From: Lentibacillus persicus
GTDB taxonomy: Bacteria; Bacillota; Bacilli; Bacillales; Amphibacillaceae
Direction: 5' to 3'
DNA length: 64,000 bases
Assembly: GCF_900112705.1 (NCBI RefSeq)
Contig: NZ_FOMR01000003.1
Location: 124,001-188,000, forward strand
The notes under the pieces are model-generated. The model saw nothing but the letters and a program-made list of their open reading frames with translations, searched no databases and had not been told where the DNA came from. The translations under genes were made by a program, and so were the position numbers. Shown in pieces: positions 41,277 through 49,597 of the stretch; positions within the stretch are counted from its first letter, which is position 1; each line of letters begins with the position of its first letter.

Positions 41277-41327
41277 CTGCAGCTCCACCCCTTTACACCG
41301 AATAGGCTATTCAGAGTTATACTACTT

Positions 41328-42071
41328 TTAACTTTCGCCCATATGGTGGCCTTGGAAAAGAGCACCCTTCCTTTTCTCAAACGGGTACAATTTTTGCTGT
41401 TTTGCTTCCTTAGCGTGTTTGGTCATAATCTCATCAAGCAATTCTTCAATATTCTTGCCGTCTGTCTTAATCCCTAATTTTTCAGCCGACTGAGATATTT
41501 TCTTTTCGTGTACCGCTTTTTGCAGCTTTTTGGCATCTTTCCCCTCGGTCGCTATATTGAGCGCATCAGCTTCTTGTTTAATTGACGCTTCCATAACGGC
41601 TTTTTTCAATTGTTCAACGTCTTTTCCGGCAGGGTCAATGCCGAGTTCATTTGCCCGCTGATTCAGCATTTCTTCAAACACTTCTTCAGCAAGCAATTGT
41701 GGATCTTTTCCCTTTATGTTCATGCCCAATTGTTCTGCTTTTTTCTTAACTTCAGCATGATGAACTTCTCTGGCCAGCTCTTTAATACTTTTCCCATCTG
41801 TTTCAATGCCGTTTTCTTCGGCTGATTGTTTAATCTTTCGCTCAGCGACCTCCTGGTGGAGCTGCTCTTTATCTTTTCCTCCTGTATCAATTCCGAGTTC
41901 TTCGGCTTTCAGTTTCAGGAAAATATGATGATACGTTTCCTTTTTCGAATCCTCAGTCTGTTGTTTCTGTTGTTGCAGGTCTTCGGCAAACCCTTTATAA
42001 AAAGCTGATGCAGATGGCACACTTGAAAACAGCATAAGTGAAAGTGCCATCAGGAAAATGAAACTTCTCAT
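41328..42071 (-). CDS. secreted protein of six 28-residue repeats, unknown function
   Basis: A 247-residue exported protein. Residues 1-23 form a signal peptide ending SVPSASA. From about residue 55 it consists of six tandem repeats of exactly 28 residues, each of the form AExLGIxTxGKDxxxLxxEV followed by eight charged residues. The LGIxTxGKD turn between two short helices resembles SAP/HeH-like or LysM-linker-type helical hairpins. A basic tail closes the protein. No catalytic motif is seen; a wall- or DNA-binding scaffold is possible. AAAGGA precedes the ATG, and a terminator follows. Confidence 0.75.
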   Translation of the reverse strand: MRSFIFLMALSLMLFSSVPSASAFYKGFAEDLQQQKQQTEDSKKETYHHIFLKLKAEELGIDTGGKDKEQLHQEVAERKIKQSAEENGIETDGKSIKELAREVHHAEVKKKAEQLGMNIKGKDPQLLAEEVFEEMLNQRANELGIDPAGKDVEQLKKAVMEASIKQEADALNIATEGKDAKKLQKAVHEKKISQSAEKLGIKTDGKNIEELLDEIMTKHAKEAKQQKLYPFEKRKGALFQGHHMGES

Positions 42072-42145
42072 GCAACGTCATCCTTTCGTTCAAAATTTTT
42101 CACGGCATGGTTTAGCCTTCCCTGAAACCATAAATCCATGAAAAA

Positions 42146-42676
42146 TTAGTGATGCCATTTCAGCCAGTCTGCAAACGTAAAAAGCGTGGAAAAAGACATA
42201 TCTGCACTAACCTTTTGCTCGTCTCCAGAGCCCACTAGAACCGTTTTAGTGCCTGCTTGTTTCCCTGCTTCTATGTCCGGCTGCCGATCCCCTGCCATAT
42301 AGCTTTCAGACAAATCAATCTGGTGTTTTTCAGCAAGATCGAAAATCATTTGCGGCTTTGGTTTGCGGCAGGGACAGCCTGCATGCGGTTTGTGCGGACA
42401 ATAAGCAATATCGGTAATCGTCGCGTCAAACAGTCCGAGATCCGATTTCATTTTATCGTGGACTGCGGTCAGTGCCTCCTCATGCATATATCCCAGTCCA
42501 ATGCCGCCCTGATTGGTGACGACAAAAACACGATAGCCCAGCTCATTAAAAATTTTAATCGCTTCGCCCGCCCCCTCAAGCAGGTAAAAGTCACGCGGCC
42601 GATTCACAAATTTAACCCGCTTTGACAGCACTTCGTTTATCACACCATCACGATCAAGAAACATTCCTTTGTCCAT
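42146..42676 (-). CDS. HAD-IIIA phosphatase, GmhB-like
   Basis: A 176-residue phosphatase with FLDRDGVINE (nucleophile Asp8, acid Asp10), VVTNQGGIGLGYM, the zinc loop CPHKPHAGCPCRKPKP and GDRQPDIEAGKQAG. This matches D-glycero-D-manno-heptose 1,7-bisphosphate phosphatase (GmhB) and histidinol-phosphatase relatives. In Gram-positives such enzymes serve S-layer glycan heptose synthesis or other sugar bisphosphates; no heptose genes are nearby. AGGAGG lies ten bases before the ATG. Confidence 0.83.
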   Translation of the reverse strand: MDKGMFLDRDGVINEVLSKRVKFVNRPRDFYLLEGAGEAIKIFNELGYRVFVVTNQGGIGLGYMHEEALTAVHDKMKSDLGLFDATITDIAYCPHKPHAGCPCRKPKPQMIFDLAEKHQIDLSESYMAGDRQPDIEAGKQAGTKTVLVGSGDEQKVSADMSFSTLFTFADWLKWHH

Positions 42677-42763
42677 TTTAGTAAGACCTCCTATAAAGTG
42701 ATCGTATATCCTCGAACATTTGAGTTGGGGGCTTACTGTCCTTTATATGCCGGATAAAAAAGA

Positions 42764-43002
42764 GGCTGGGCCATAACATTTGATTTCAATATAAAAGACG
42801 AACGATAATTAAGTTTAGCGGAGGAAATATGTGTAGACTCCTGCGGGAAGAAAGGCATAGGTGAGACAACGAAGTGCCTTGGCACGAGTTGGCTCACCAG
42901 CCGCCCGCGGAAAGCGAAGCATATTTCCGGAGCGGTGTATCCCGCTTCCTTTCCTAGTAATCGTTCGTCTTTTCATTTACTTTTAAACCTTTTTTCTCAG
43001 CC
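42764..43002. repeat. MITE-like element, copy 3 (239 bp, opposite orientation)
   Basis: The central part (GCGGAGGAAATATG... to ...CATATTTCCGGAGCGGTG) is the complement of copies 1 and 2, with the short form of the middle. Ends are less perfect (GGCTGGGCCA versus TCTCAGCC), so this copy is older or has drifted. It lies in the gap between the GmhB-like gene and a 44-aa gene. Confidence 0.88.
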
Positions 43003-43024
43003 GCTCATACGTCACTTAAAAACG

Positions 43025-43159
43025 CTAATCGTCTTTATTGCTGACATATTCGTTTAATTGTTTGCCATGCACACTGCTGTTTTTATATTGGCTCTTGCGG
43101 CCATTCCGATATTCACCATGGTTTTTATTTTCTTTAAATTGATTGTTCTTCTCAGCCAT
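43025..43159 (-). CDS. 44-residue hydrophilic protein
   Basis: A small frame starts at ATG 43159, seven bases after AAAGGGG, and encodes MAEKNNQFKENKNHGEYRNG and so on, ending YVSNKDD. It is rich in Asn, Lys and Gln, without hydrophobic segments, resembling minor small acid-soluble spore-type or stress proteins of bacilli. I do not recognise an exact family. The clear ribosome-binding site and biased composition support coding. Confidence 0.55.
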   Translation of the reverse strand: MAEKNNQFKENKNHGEYRNGRKSQYKNSSVHGKQLNEYVSNKDD

Positions 43160-43216
43160 GATTGCACCCCTTTCATACCTTAGTTTTTGAATCAGGGGCT
43201 TTGTTTATACAGCGCT

Positions 43217-43816
43217 TTATGTAAGCCAGCCTTTTTCTTTAAGCTTTGAGATGGCTTCAATCCGATTGGCCACTTCCAATTTATCAAGTATGACCGATAC
43301 ATAGTTGCGGACAGTGCCATTTGTTAAATAAAGCTCGCTTGCAATTTCTTTTGTATTTTTGCCTTCAGCGACCAGTTTAATCACCTGTGTTTCCCGTTCG
43401 GTCAACGGGTTTTCATCGTCGTACATCATATCAATCAGCTCAGGTGCGTAAACCCGTCTGCCGTTCATGATAGTGCGGATTGAGCTGGCCAATTCCTCGC
43501 TTGGACTGTCCTTTAATAAATAACCGTCCACACCTGCTTTGCGCGCGCGTTGAAAGTATCCTGTACGGGCAAAGGTGGTTAACACAATCACTTTACAGGG
43601 ATGCTCTATTAATTGTTCAGCTGCGTCCAGTCCGCTTTTTACCGGCATCTCGATATCCATAATGCAAATGTCGGGGTGATAACGCTCAGCCAATGTCAGT
43701 GCTTCTGCGCCGTTTTTGGCTTTGCCCACAACCTCCATATCCACTTCTAAATCAAGCAGCGAACCCAGCGCCCCAAGCAGCATACTTTGATCCTCGGCAA
43801 TCACAATTTTTATCAC
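43217..43816 (-). CDS. desR: response regulator DesR
   Basis: A 199-residue NarL-type regulator: receiver with Asp54 (DICIMDIEMP), as in B. subtilis DesR, and a LuxR-type helix-turn-helix (LTERETQVIKLVAEGKNTKEIA). When phosphorylated by DesK in the cold it activates the desaturase gene des. It overlaps the end of desK by four bases (ATGA). The palindrome upstream of des (46155-46168) is its likely target. Confidence 0.9.
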   Translation of the reverse strand: MIKIVIAEDQSMLLGALGSLLDLEVDMEVVGKAKNGAEALTLAERYHPDICIMDIEMPVKSGLDAAEQLIEHPCKVIVLTTFARTGYFQRARKAGVDGYLLKDSPSEELASSIRTIMNGRRVYAPELIDMMYDDENPLTERETQVIKLVAEGKNTKEIASELYLTNGTVRNYVSVILDKLEVANRIEAISKLKEKGWLT

Positions 43817-44949
43817 GACAGGCCCTCCTGATTATTATGTTGCAGCACACTTGGCGTCTGGATCGTAAGTATGGTGCCATTTTCTGTAGCGATTGCCAGA
43901 CTCCCGTTCACAAATTCCAGTCGTTCCCGCATTCCTTTAAGACCATTTTCTGCATTAGAGGTCTTATGGTCCAGCATGCCAAGGCCGTTATCCTGCACCT
44001 GAATCCGTACTTTTTCCGGCGTTTGTGCAACCGTAATATGGCAAGCTGCAGCCTGACTATGTTTGACAACATTGGTGACAGCTTCCTTCAGGCACATGCT
44101 TAATACATTTTCCACCAGTAACGGAATATTTGTCAGCTGCGGACTTCCTTTTAAATGAAATTCAATGTTGGCTGCTTTCAACAGCTGCTTGACACGAGGC
44201 ATCTCATCTTCCAGTTTCGTGCCTTTCATATCGGAAACCATTTCACGAACTTCTTTTAGCGCAGTTCGTGCGGTTTGATGAATATCATCGATTTCACTTT
44301 TTGCTTTATCAGGTTTGACATCGATTAATTTGCCTGTCAAATCACTTTTTAATCCGATAAGCGATAACTTTTGTCCCAATGTATCATGTAAATCGCGGGC
44401 AATGCGCTGACGCTCCTGGAGGACTGCCATCTGAGAAAGTTTTTCGTTCGCCGCTCTCAACTCGCTTTCCAGCCTTTCCCGTTTATTGCGCTGATAAAGC
44501 GTTATAGGCAGAAGGATTACTCCGATGACGTTAAACGCTATAAACGGTAGCTGGGACAGGAAAATTTCATTTTGAGTAAAGAAACCGGCAGTAACGGCAG
44601 CGATTGTCGTTAACAGATGTATGATATAAAGCGTCAAAAAGCGTTCCTTGACCTGCAGGTTGCCAATGTAGAACGCTAAAAACAGTGCAAAATATGCGTA
44701 GCCCAAAAATATTGTCATTAAAACATTAATAACGATTTCAACACTAACGGATAAATAAACGATCCAGCCTTTGGAAAGGAAGGATACCCGGTAAGCGATA
44801 AAAAACAGGAATATCATTAATATGCCGAAAATAATCTCCCACATTGCTGAGATTCGAAATATGAAATAAAAAGGGAGAACACAAAATATGATCCAAGCGT
44901 AAATACTGAGCCCCGTGTTCTTTGGCACAATATGATACCAGTTCTGCAT
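43813..44949 (-). CDS. desK: membrane thermosensor histidine kinase DesK
   Basis: A 378-residue kinase with about five membrane helices (residues 15-152) that sense bilayer thickness. A HisKA_3 region follows with the phospho-acceptor His188 in RIARDLHDTLGQKLSLIG, the same number as in B. subtilis DesK, and a HATPase domain (EAVTNVVKHSQA, DNGLGM). It acts as kinase in the cold and phosphatase when warm. The order des-desK-desR is that of B. subtilis. A hairpin lies between des and desK. Confidence 0.92.
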   Translation of the reverse strand: MQNWYHIVPKNTGLSIYAWIIFCVLPFYFIFRISAMWEIIFGILMIFLFFIAYRVSFLSKGWIVYLSVSVEIVINVLMTIFLGYAYFALFLAFYIGNLQVKERFLTLYIIHLLTTIAAVTAGFFTQNEIFLSQLPFIAFNVIGVILLPITLYQRNKRERLESELRAANEKLSQMAVLQERQRIARDLHDTLGQKLSLIGLKSDLTGKLIDVKPDKAKSEIDDIHQTARTALKEVREMVSDMKGTKLEDEMPRVKQLLKAANIEFHLKGSPQLTNIPLLVENVLSMCLKEAVTNVVKHSQAAACHITVAQTPEKVRIQVQDNGLGMLDHKTSNAENGLKGMRERLEFVNGSLAIATENGTILTIQTPSVLQHNNQEGLS

Positions 44950-44987
44950 CCAGGCACCTCCTTTCCAGTTTCAGTTAAGTATATCAG

Positions 44988-45019
44988 AAAAAGGCCCCCT
45001 ATATACAGAGAGCCTTTTT
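44988..45019 (-). terminator. terminator or attenuator between des and desK
   Basis: AAAAAGGC (44988-44995) pairs with GCCTTTTT (45012-45019). On the minus strand the second arm ends in five T residues. It would stop most des transcripts before desKR, allowing different amounts of enzyme and regulator. Confidence 0.7.
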
Positions 45020-45026
45020 CATCCAT

Positions 45027-46061
45027 TTAATTTTCCTGCAGTCTTGGGTTTGCCTGGTTTCGCTTACGCAAAAGTTCTTTTACCTCTTTAAAGCTGACAA
45101 ATGACTTGCTTGCTTCATCGTACAGCCTGAACCGAATTGATTTTAAACTGGATGCAAGCGTTATTGTCGTAGCCTGCTTTAAAGGCGGTGTTGATTCGTG
45201 TGCTTTTTCCAAATGATAGTTCGGAACCCTCGGGCTTAAATGATGCACGTGGTGGAAACCAATACTGCCGGTGAGCCATTGCAGAAGTTTCGGCAGCTTG
45301 TAATACGAACTGCCGTCCACAGCGGCTTTCACAAAGTCCCACTCATCTTCATTTTCAAAATAAGAATCCTCAAACTGGTGCTGCACATAAAATAGCCAAA
45401 TACCCAATGATCCTGCTATAAAGATGATGGGCATTTGGATAATGAGAAAGGCCTGCCAGCCAATTGCCCATATTAACAGACTATATATTACGGCAACCGA
45501 AGCATTGATAACGTACGTATTTATCCGTTCTTTCCGCTTTGCGCCTTTTCGGTTAAAACGATTTGAGAGAAGAAACAAGTAAAGTGGCCCTAACCCGAAC
45601 ATGACAATTGGATTTCGGTAAAGACGGTACGCCAGTCTACCCCAAAAGGAAGCCTCAGCATACTCCTCAACTGTCATTACCCAGACATCTCCGGTACCGC
45701 GCTTGTCCAGATTGCTGCTTGTTGCATGATGGATCGCATGGCTTCGCTTCCATTTTTCGAAGGCAAACAGCGTAATAATGCCTGTGAGCGTCCCGACAAT
45801 ACGGTTTGCTTTGGGCTTCTTGAAGAAAGAACCATGTGTACAATCATGGAAAATAATAAAAATCCGAACGACAAATCCTGCCGCCACTACCGCGAGCCCG
45901 AGCGTCAGCCATATTGAAACAGACAGACTTTGATACGCCAAAAACCAAATAAAGAAAAATGGAAGAATCGTATTTATAAGCTGCTGAATACTCGCTCTTT
46001 TATCCGATACAGCAAAAGCTGCAACACGTTTTTTTAAATCAGCTTGTTTTTGTTTACTCAT
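45027..46061 (-). CDS. des: acyl-lipid delta-5-type fatty acid desaturase
   Basis: A 344-residue membrane desaturase that introduces double bonds into phospholipid acyl chains to keep membranes fluid. The three His boxes are HDCTH (72-76), HAIHH (108-112) and HHVHH near residue 260, which bind the di-iron centre. Four membrane helices lie between. AAGGAGGACATT precedes the ATG. It is followed by desK and desR, and its promoter region contains a probable DesR box. Confidence 0.93.
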   Translation of the reverse strand: MSKQKQADLKKRVAAFAVSDKRASIQQLINTILPFFFIWFLAYQSLSVSIWLTLGLAVVAAGFVVRIFIIFHDCTHGSFFKKPKANRIVGTLTGIITLFAFEKWKRSHAIHHATSSNLDKRGTGDVWVMTVEEYAEASFWGRLAYRLYRNPIVMFGLGPLYLFLLSNRFNRKGAKRKERINTYVINASVAVIYSLLIWAIGWQAFLIIQMPIIFIAGSLGIWLFYVQHQFEDSYFENEDEWDFVKAAVDGSSYYKLPKLLQWLTGSIGFHHVHHLSPRVPNYHLEKAHESTPPLKQATTITLASSLKSIRFRLYDEASKSFVSFKEVKELLRKRNQANPRLQEN

Positions 46062-46104
46062 AATGTCCTCCTTGACAATGGTTTTTTCCCCATCTTCTTC
46101 TTAT

Positions 46105-46168
46105 GTTATAGCATACCTACACACCCTGAAAGTCATAAACGTCAAGAATTAAATATGACAAATGTCAT
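46105..46168 (-). promoter_or_regulatory. des promoter with putative DesR operator
   Basis: On the minus strand an extended -10, TGCTATAAC (46113..46105), has no good -35, as expected for an activator-dependent promoter. About 57-70 bases before the likely transcript start lies the palindrome ATGACA-N2-TGTCAT (46155-46168). A second, imperfect pair of TGAC half-sites lies closer in (46132-46145). Position and symmetry fit two DesR sites as known for B. subtilis des. Confidence 0.6.
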
Positions 46169-46272
46169 GTTTTAAAAGCTTTAATAACATGTTTAACAAT
46201 CGATTAGGCCAAAACACCCAATACCGTAGATAGGTCTAATAGCCTCTTTTTTGTCATTTTCTTTACAAAATA

Positions 46273-46301
46273 TTTACAATTTTCGTCTAGAATTATATCA
46301 T
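46273..46301 (+). promoter_or_regulatory. promoter of the immune inhibitor A gene
   Basis: TTTACA (46273-46278), 17 bases and TATCAT (46296-46301) form a reasonable sigma-A promoter 94 bases before the ATG. The rest of the 333-base gap between des and this gene contains the des promoter and AT-rich sequence; nothing else is evident. Confidence 0.55.
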
Positions 46302-46394
46302 TAAAATATTCTATTAATTTTTTAAAAAGGGGGACATTTTAATAGTTACAAAGGGGTTCAGTCAAACCATAATTTCAGGAGGGGTTTTACGATA

Positions 46395-48779
46395 ATGAAA
46401 AAGGGATTTATTTTATCTGCTGCTGCAGCACTTACCTTAAGCCTGGGACTGCCGGTCAGTGCAGAACAAGGCAGCGCCACAGATGCTGAGCTGCAAAACC
46501 GAGTACCATCCTCATTAGGAGCGCCGGTTGACATGGGTGTTGTCAATGATGAGAAGATAATCGAGATGCTTAAAGCAAAAGGTACGATCTCGCAGAATGC
46601 CACACAGGCAGAAGCAGATACAGCACTTAAAAAATACTTACAATCCAAGGCAAAAAGCGGTCAGAAAATGAAAGCCAATGGAGCAACCGCTGAAGATGCC
46701 CAAATGAAACATAACGAAAAGAAAAACAATAACCCGCTCACAAATGGCAAAGGCAATAAACTGGGCCATGCCAAGAAAAATAAAGTAGATTCGGTTGAAG
46801 AAGAAACATATAACGGCGATGTGCGGGAAGATAAGGTTCTTGTTCTGGCAATTGATTTCCCTGATTATTCTCGAAATTCGATTCAGCCGGACGAAACCGA
46901 TATGTACTACGATGACTACACCAATGAGCATTTTCAAAATATGATTTTTGGAGAAAATGGCTATGAAGGCCCGAACGGTGAAAATTTCGTCTCGATGAAA
47001 CAATATTATGAAGAGCAATCAGGCGGAAGCTATACTGTTGATGGAGAAATTGCCGGCTGGTACACAGCTGAAAATCCCGCTGCCTATTACGGTGGAAACT
47101 ACCCGGCACCGGACGGCAGTGACGCCCGCCCGCGCGAATTAGTATATGAAGCGTTGGTAAAAGCGTCAGAAGATCCGAATGTTGATTTGAGCGAATACGA
47201 CGTATGGGACCGAAATGATTATGACGGAGATGGTGTATATGATGAACCGGATGGCATCATTGATCACTTGATGGTCATTCATGCCGGTGTCGGTGAAGAA
47301 GCCGGCGGCGGTGCACTCGGCGGCGACGCTATCTGGTCACATCGCTGGAACCTGGGATCAGGTCCTGTAGCAGTACCTGGCGCAGAGTCGGATAGCGACC
47401 GATTTGGCGGTGCATTAGGTGCCTGGGATTATACGATTGAGCCTGAAGACGGTGCAGCCGGCGTCTTTGCCCATGAGTACGGTCACGACCTGGGGCTTCC
47501 TGATGAGTACGACACGCAGTATACTGGTGAAGGCGAAGCAGTTGCTTATTGGTCACTGATGGCCAGCGGCAGTTGGGCCGGTGATGTGCCGGGAACCGAA
47601 CCGCCCGGAATGAGTCCGTTTGCTAAAGAAATGCTGCAGACGAATCATGGCGGCAACTGGCTGAGCGGCACAACACTCCATGCCGATGACATTACGAGCG
47701 ATGGGACAAGCGTCCTGCTTGATGAAGGTGTTACCAAAGGAACAAACAATGATGCTGTCAGAGTTGACCTGCCGGAGAAAGAAAACGTCCTGACAACGCC
47801 TGCAACCGGCGAAAATGCTTATTACGGCGGCAAAGGCAATGAGATGGATCATAAAATGGCAGCAACCGTTGACTTAACGGGCGCTTCAAATGCAACGCTC
47901 GATTTTGATACGTGGTATAACATCGAATCAAACTGGGATTTTGCGATGGTTCAAATATCGACTGATGGTGGTGAAACATGGGAGTCGCTTTCAAGTGAAC
48001 GCACAACCGATGTGATCGATCCGAACGGCTATCCGGCGATTAAAGATAACTTGCCCGGCTACACCGGTTCAAGTGACGGCTGGGTGCATGAATCGATTGA
48101 TATCAGCGATTATGCCGGTCAGGAGATTGAAATTCAATTCCGCTCCATGACCGATTGGGCAACAAACCTTGATGGTATTTTCTTCGATAACGTTGCTGTA
48201 ACGGCCGACGGAGAAGAAGTATTTACAGACGGTGCAGAAGGTGACAGTCAATTTAATCTGGACGGGTTTGTTGAACACGATGGAACCTATTATACCGATC
48301 ATTATTACCTGCTTGAATGGCGTTCTCATAACGGTGTTGATGAAGGTCTGGCAAATATTCGCCGCGGTGACAGCTTAATGACATACGGTGAAGGTCTTGT
48401 CGTCTGGTATGTAGACGAATCGTATGACAACAACTGGACAGGCCAGCACCCGGGCGACGGTTTCCTTGGCGTTGTCGATGCTGATCAGCGCGCTGTTAAA
48501 TGGAGCGATCATTCGGTCGGGGCAACCCGTTATCAATTGCATGATGCAGCATTTACGTTTGAAAAAACCGATAAGATGTTCCTTGATTACTTGGATTTGC
48601 AAAACGTCACAATGAAAGACAATTATACAAAACGCACGCCACTGTTTGATGACCATGCAGACTGGAGTAATCCAGGCCTGGTTGATGCGGGGCGCAATGT
48701 ACCGGAATACGGTCTTAAATTCCGTGTCATTGGAAAAAGCAACGACAACACAGTTGGTGACGTACTGCTATTTAAATAA
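46395..48779 (+). CDS. immune inhibitor A metalloprotease (M6 family)
   Basis: A 794-residue secreted zinc protease. A signal peptide (residues 1-23, ending VSAEQ) and a propeptide to about residue 140 are followed by the catalytic domain with FAHEYGHDLGLPDEYD (HExxH at about 360-364). A family-typical C-terminal half follows with an MAM/jelly-roll-like segment (about 490-610; WDFAMVQISTDGGETWESL). Length matches InhA. The protein is very acidic, as in extracellular enzymes of halophiles. It degrades proteins, including host antibacterial peptides in pathogens; here it is more likely a scavenging protease. A GGAGGGG site precedes the ATG. Confidence 0.92.
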   Translation: MKKGFILSAAAALTLSLGLPVSAEQGSATDAELQNRVPSSLGAPVDMGVVNDEKIIEMLKAKGTISQNATQAEADTALKKYLQSKAKSGQKMKANGATAEDAQMKHNEKKNNNPLTNGKGNKLGHAKKNKVDSVEEETYNGDVREDKVLVLAIDFPDYSRNSIQPDETDMYYDDYTNEHFQNMIFGENGYEGPNGENFVSMKQYYEEQSGGSYTVDGEIAGWYTAENPAAYYGGNYPAPDGSDARPRELVYEALVKASEDPNVDLSEYDVWDRNDYDGDGVYDEPDGIIDHLMVIHAGVGEEAGGGALGGDAIWSHRWNLGSGPVAVPGAESDSDRFGGALGAWDYTIEPEDGAAGVFAHEYGHDLGLPDEYDTQYTGEGEAVAYWSLMASGSWAGDVPGTEPPGMSPFAKEMLQTNHGGNWLSGTTLHADDITSDGTSVLLDEGVTKGTNNDAVRVDLPEKENVLTTPATGENAYYGGKGNEMDHKMAATVDLTGASNATLDFDTWYNIESNWDFAMVQISTDGGETWESLSSERTTDVIDPNGYPAIKDNLPGYTGSSDGWVHESIDISDYAGQEIEIQFRSMTDWATNLDGIFFDNVAVTADGEEVFTDGAEGDSQFNLDGFVEHDGTYYTDHYYLLEWRSHNGVDEGLANIRRGDSLMTYGEGLVVWYVDESYDNNWTGQHPGDGFLGVVDADQRAVKWSDHSVGATRYQLHDAAFTFEKTDKMFLDYLDLQNVTMKDNYTKRTPLFDDHADWSNPGLVDAGRNVPEYGLKFRVIGKSNDNTVGDVLLFK

Positions 48780-48789
48780 GTTACACAAA

Positions 48790-48827
48790 AACCCTGCCAA
48801 GGCTGAAAAGCCCCGGCAGGGTTATTT
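48790..48827 (+). terminator. terminator of the immune inhibitor A gene
   Basis: AACCCTGCC (48790-48798) pairs with GGCAGGGTT (48815-48823), with an inner GGCT/AGCC pair, followed by ATTT. Confidence 0.8.
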
Positions 48828-48842
48828 GATGCTGCTTGATTT

Positions 48843-48947
48843 TGTGAACTTCGGGGATTTTGCTGTGAACTTCGGGAATTTCATTGTGAACTTCGGGGGT
48901 TTTGCTGTGAACTTCGGGTTTTGGCCTGTGAACTTCGGGGATCATCC
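48843..48947. repeat. intergenic array 5: five exact 21-bp units
   Basis: TGTGAACTTCGGG starts at 48843, 48864, 48885, 48906 and 48927, each exactly 21 bases apart, with a variable eight-base tail. Read on the plus strand it encodes VNFGxxx heptads but has no start signal. On the minus strand it lies directly downstream of the methyltransferase stop (48961). Confidence 0.95.
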
Positions 48948-48960
48948 CTCAAAAGGTACT

Positions 48961-49578
48961 CTACTTCCGGCAAACAGCAATTCCAAGCGGGAAGTGCCGG
49001 TCATTAGAACGGACAGCAGGTTCTATCAACGGACCCTTCTGGAAATAGAACACAGCTGATGAATATTCAGGAAATAACTCCATAAACTCATCAACGGTGA
49101 GCTGATGTACGTGAAAAGGCGACCCGCACGGCTTGCCGCGTCCTTTGCCAAACGGTGTTGACAGAATAAGCGTCCCGCCTGGCTTCAATAACGCAAAAAT
49201 ATTTGCTAAAAATCGCTCCTCATCCGCAATGTGCTCAATCGTTTCAAAGCTGACAATGCAATCAAACGTACCCAATTTTTCCGGCAGATCCGGATCTGTC
49301 ACATCGCCTTCCATAAATATAGCATTCGGATGATGGTACGTGCCACGAGCATATTTGACTGCCTTAGGTTCCAAATCCACCCCAACAACTTCCTCCACAA
49401 TATCTTTTCTTTTTTTCGCCAGGAGCTGTGTACCATAACCAGTCCCGCTCGCAATATCCAATACACGTCCATACACATATTCAACAGCAAAAAAGTAACG
49501 CGCCATATGCTCCATCAGCATCTCATCGGCTGCTTTCATTTTTTCAGGAACCACACGTTCCCCGGTATCTTCTAACAT
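48961..49578 (-). CDS. class I SAM-dependent methyltransferase
   Basis: A 205-residue methyltransferase. Motif I is VLDIASGTGYGTQLL, with the acidic residue in VVGVDLEPKAV and the post-motif EGDVTDPDLP, then FDCIVSFETIEHI. N-terminal EDTGERVVPEKM is seen in a group of methyltransferases acting on small molecules or glycans. The substrate is unknown. Only GGTG lies before the ATG. The OFA-type transporter gene starts upstream on the same strand with just 19 bases between, so they may be one operon. Confidence 0.82.
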   Translation of the reverse strand: MLEDTGERVVPEKMKAADEMLMEHMARYFFAVEYVYGRVLDIASGTGYGTQLLAKKRKDIVEEVVGVDLEPKAVKYARGTYHHPNAIFMEGDVTDPDLPEKLGTFDCIVSFETIEHIADEERFLANIFALLKPGGTLILSTPFGKGRGKPCGSPFHVHQLTVDEFMELFPEYSSAVFYFQKGPLIEPAVRSNDRHFPLGIAVCRK

Positions 49579-49597
49579 TAACCATCACCGCTTCAAG

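Noticed and set aside
48843-48947. CRISPR array
   Set aside because: The unit is 21 bp with only eight variable bases between constant parts; no 25-40 bp spacers, no leader and no cas genes. The same holds for the other four arrays.
48646-49059. 137-codon plus-strand frame with VNFG repeats
   Set aside because: It starts inside the immune inhibitor A gene, runs through its terminator and array 5 and into the methyltransferase gene; no independent start signal.
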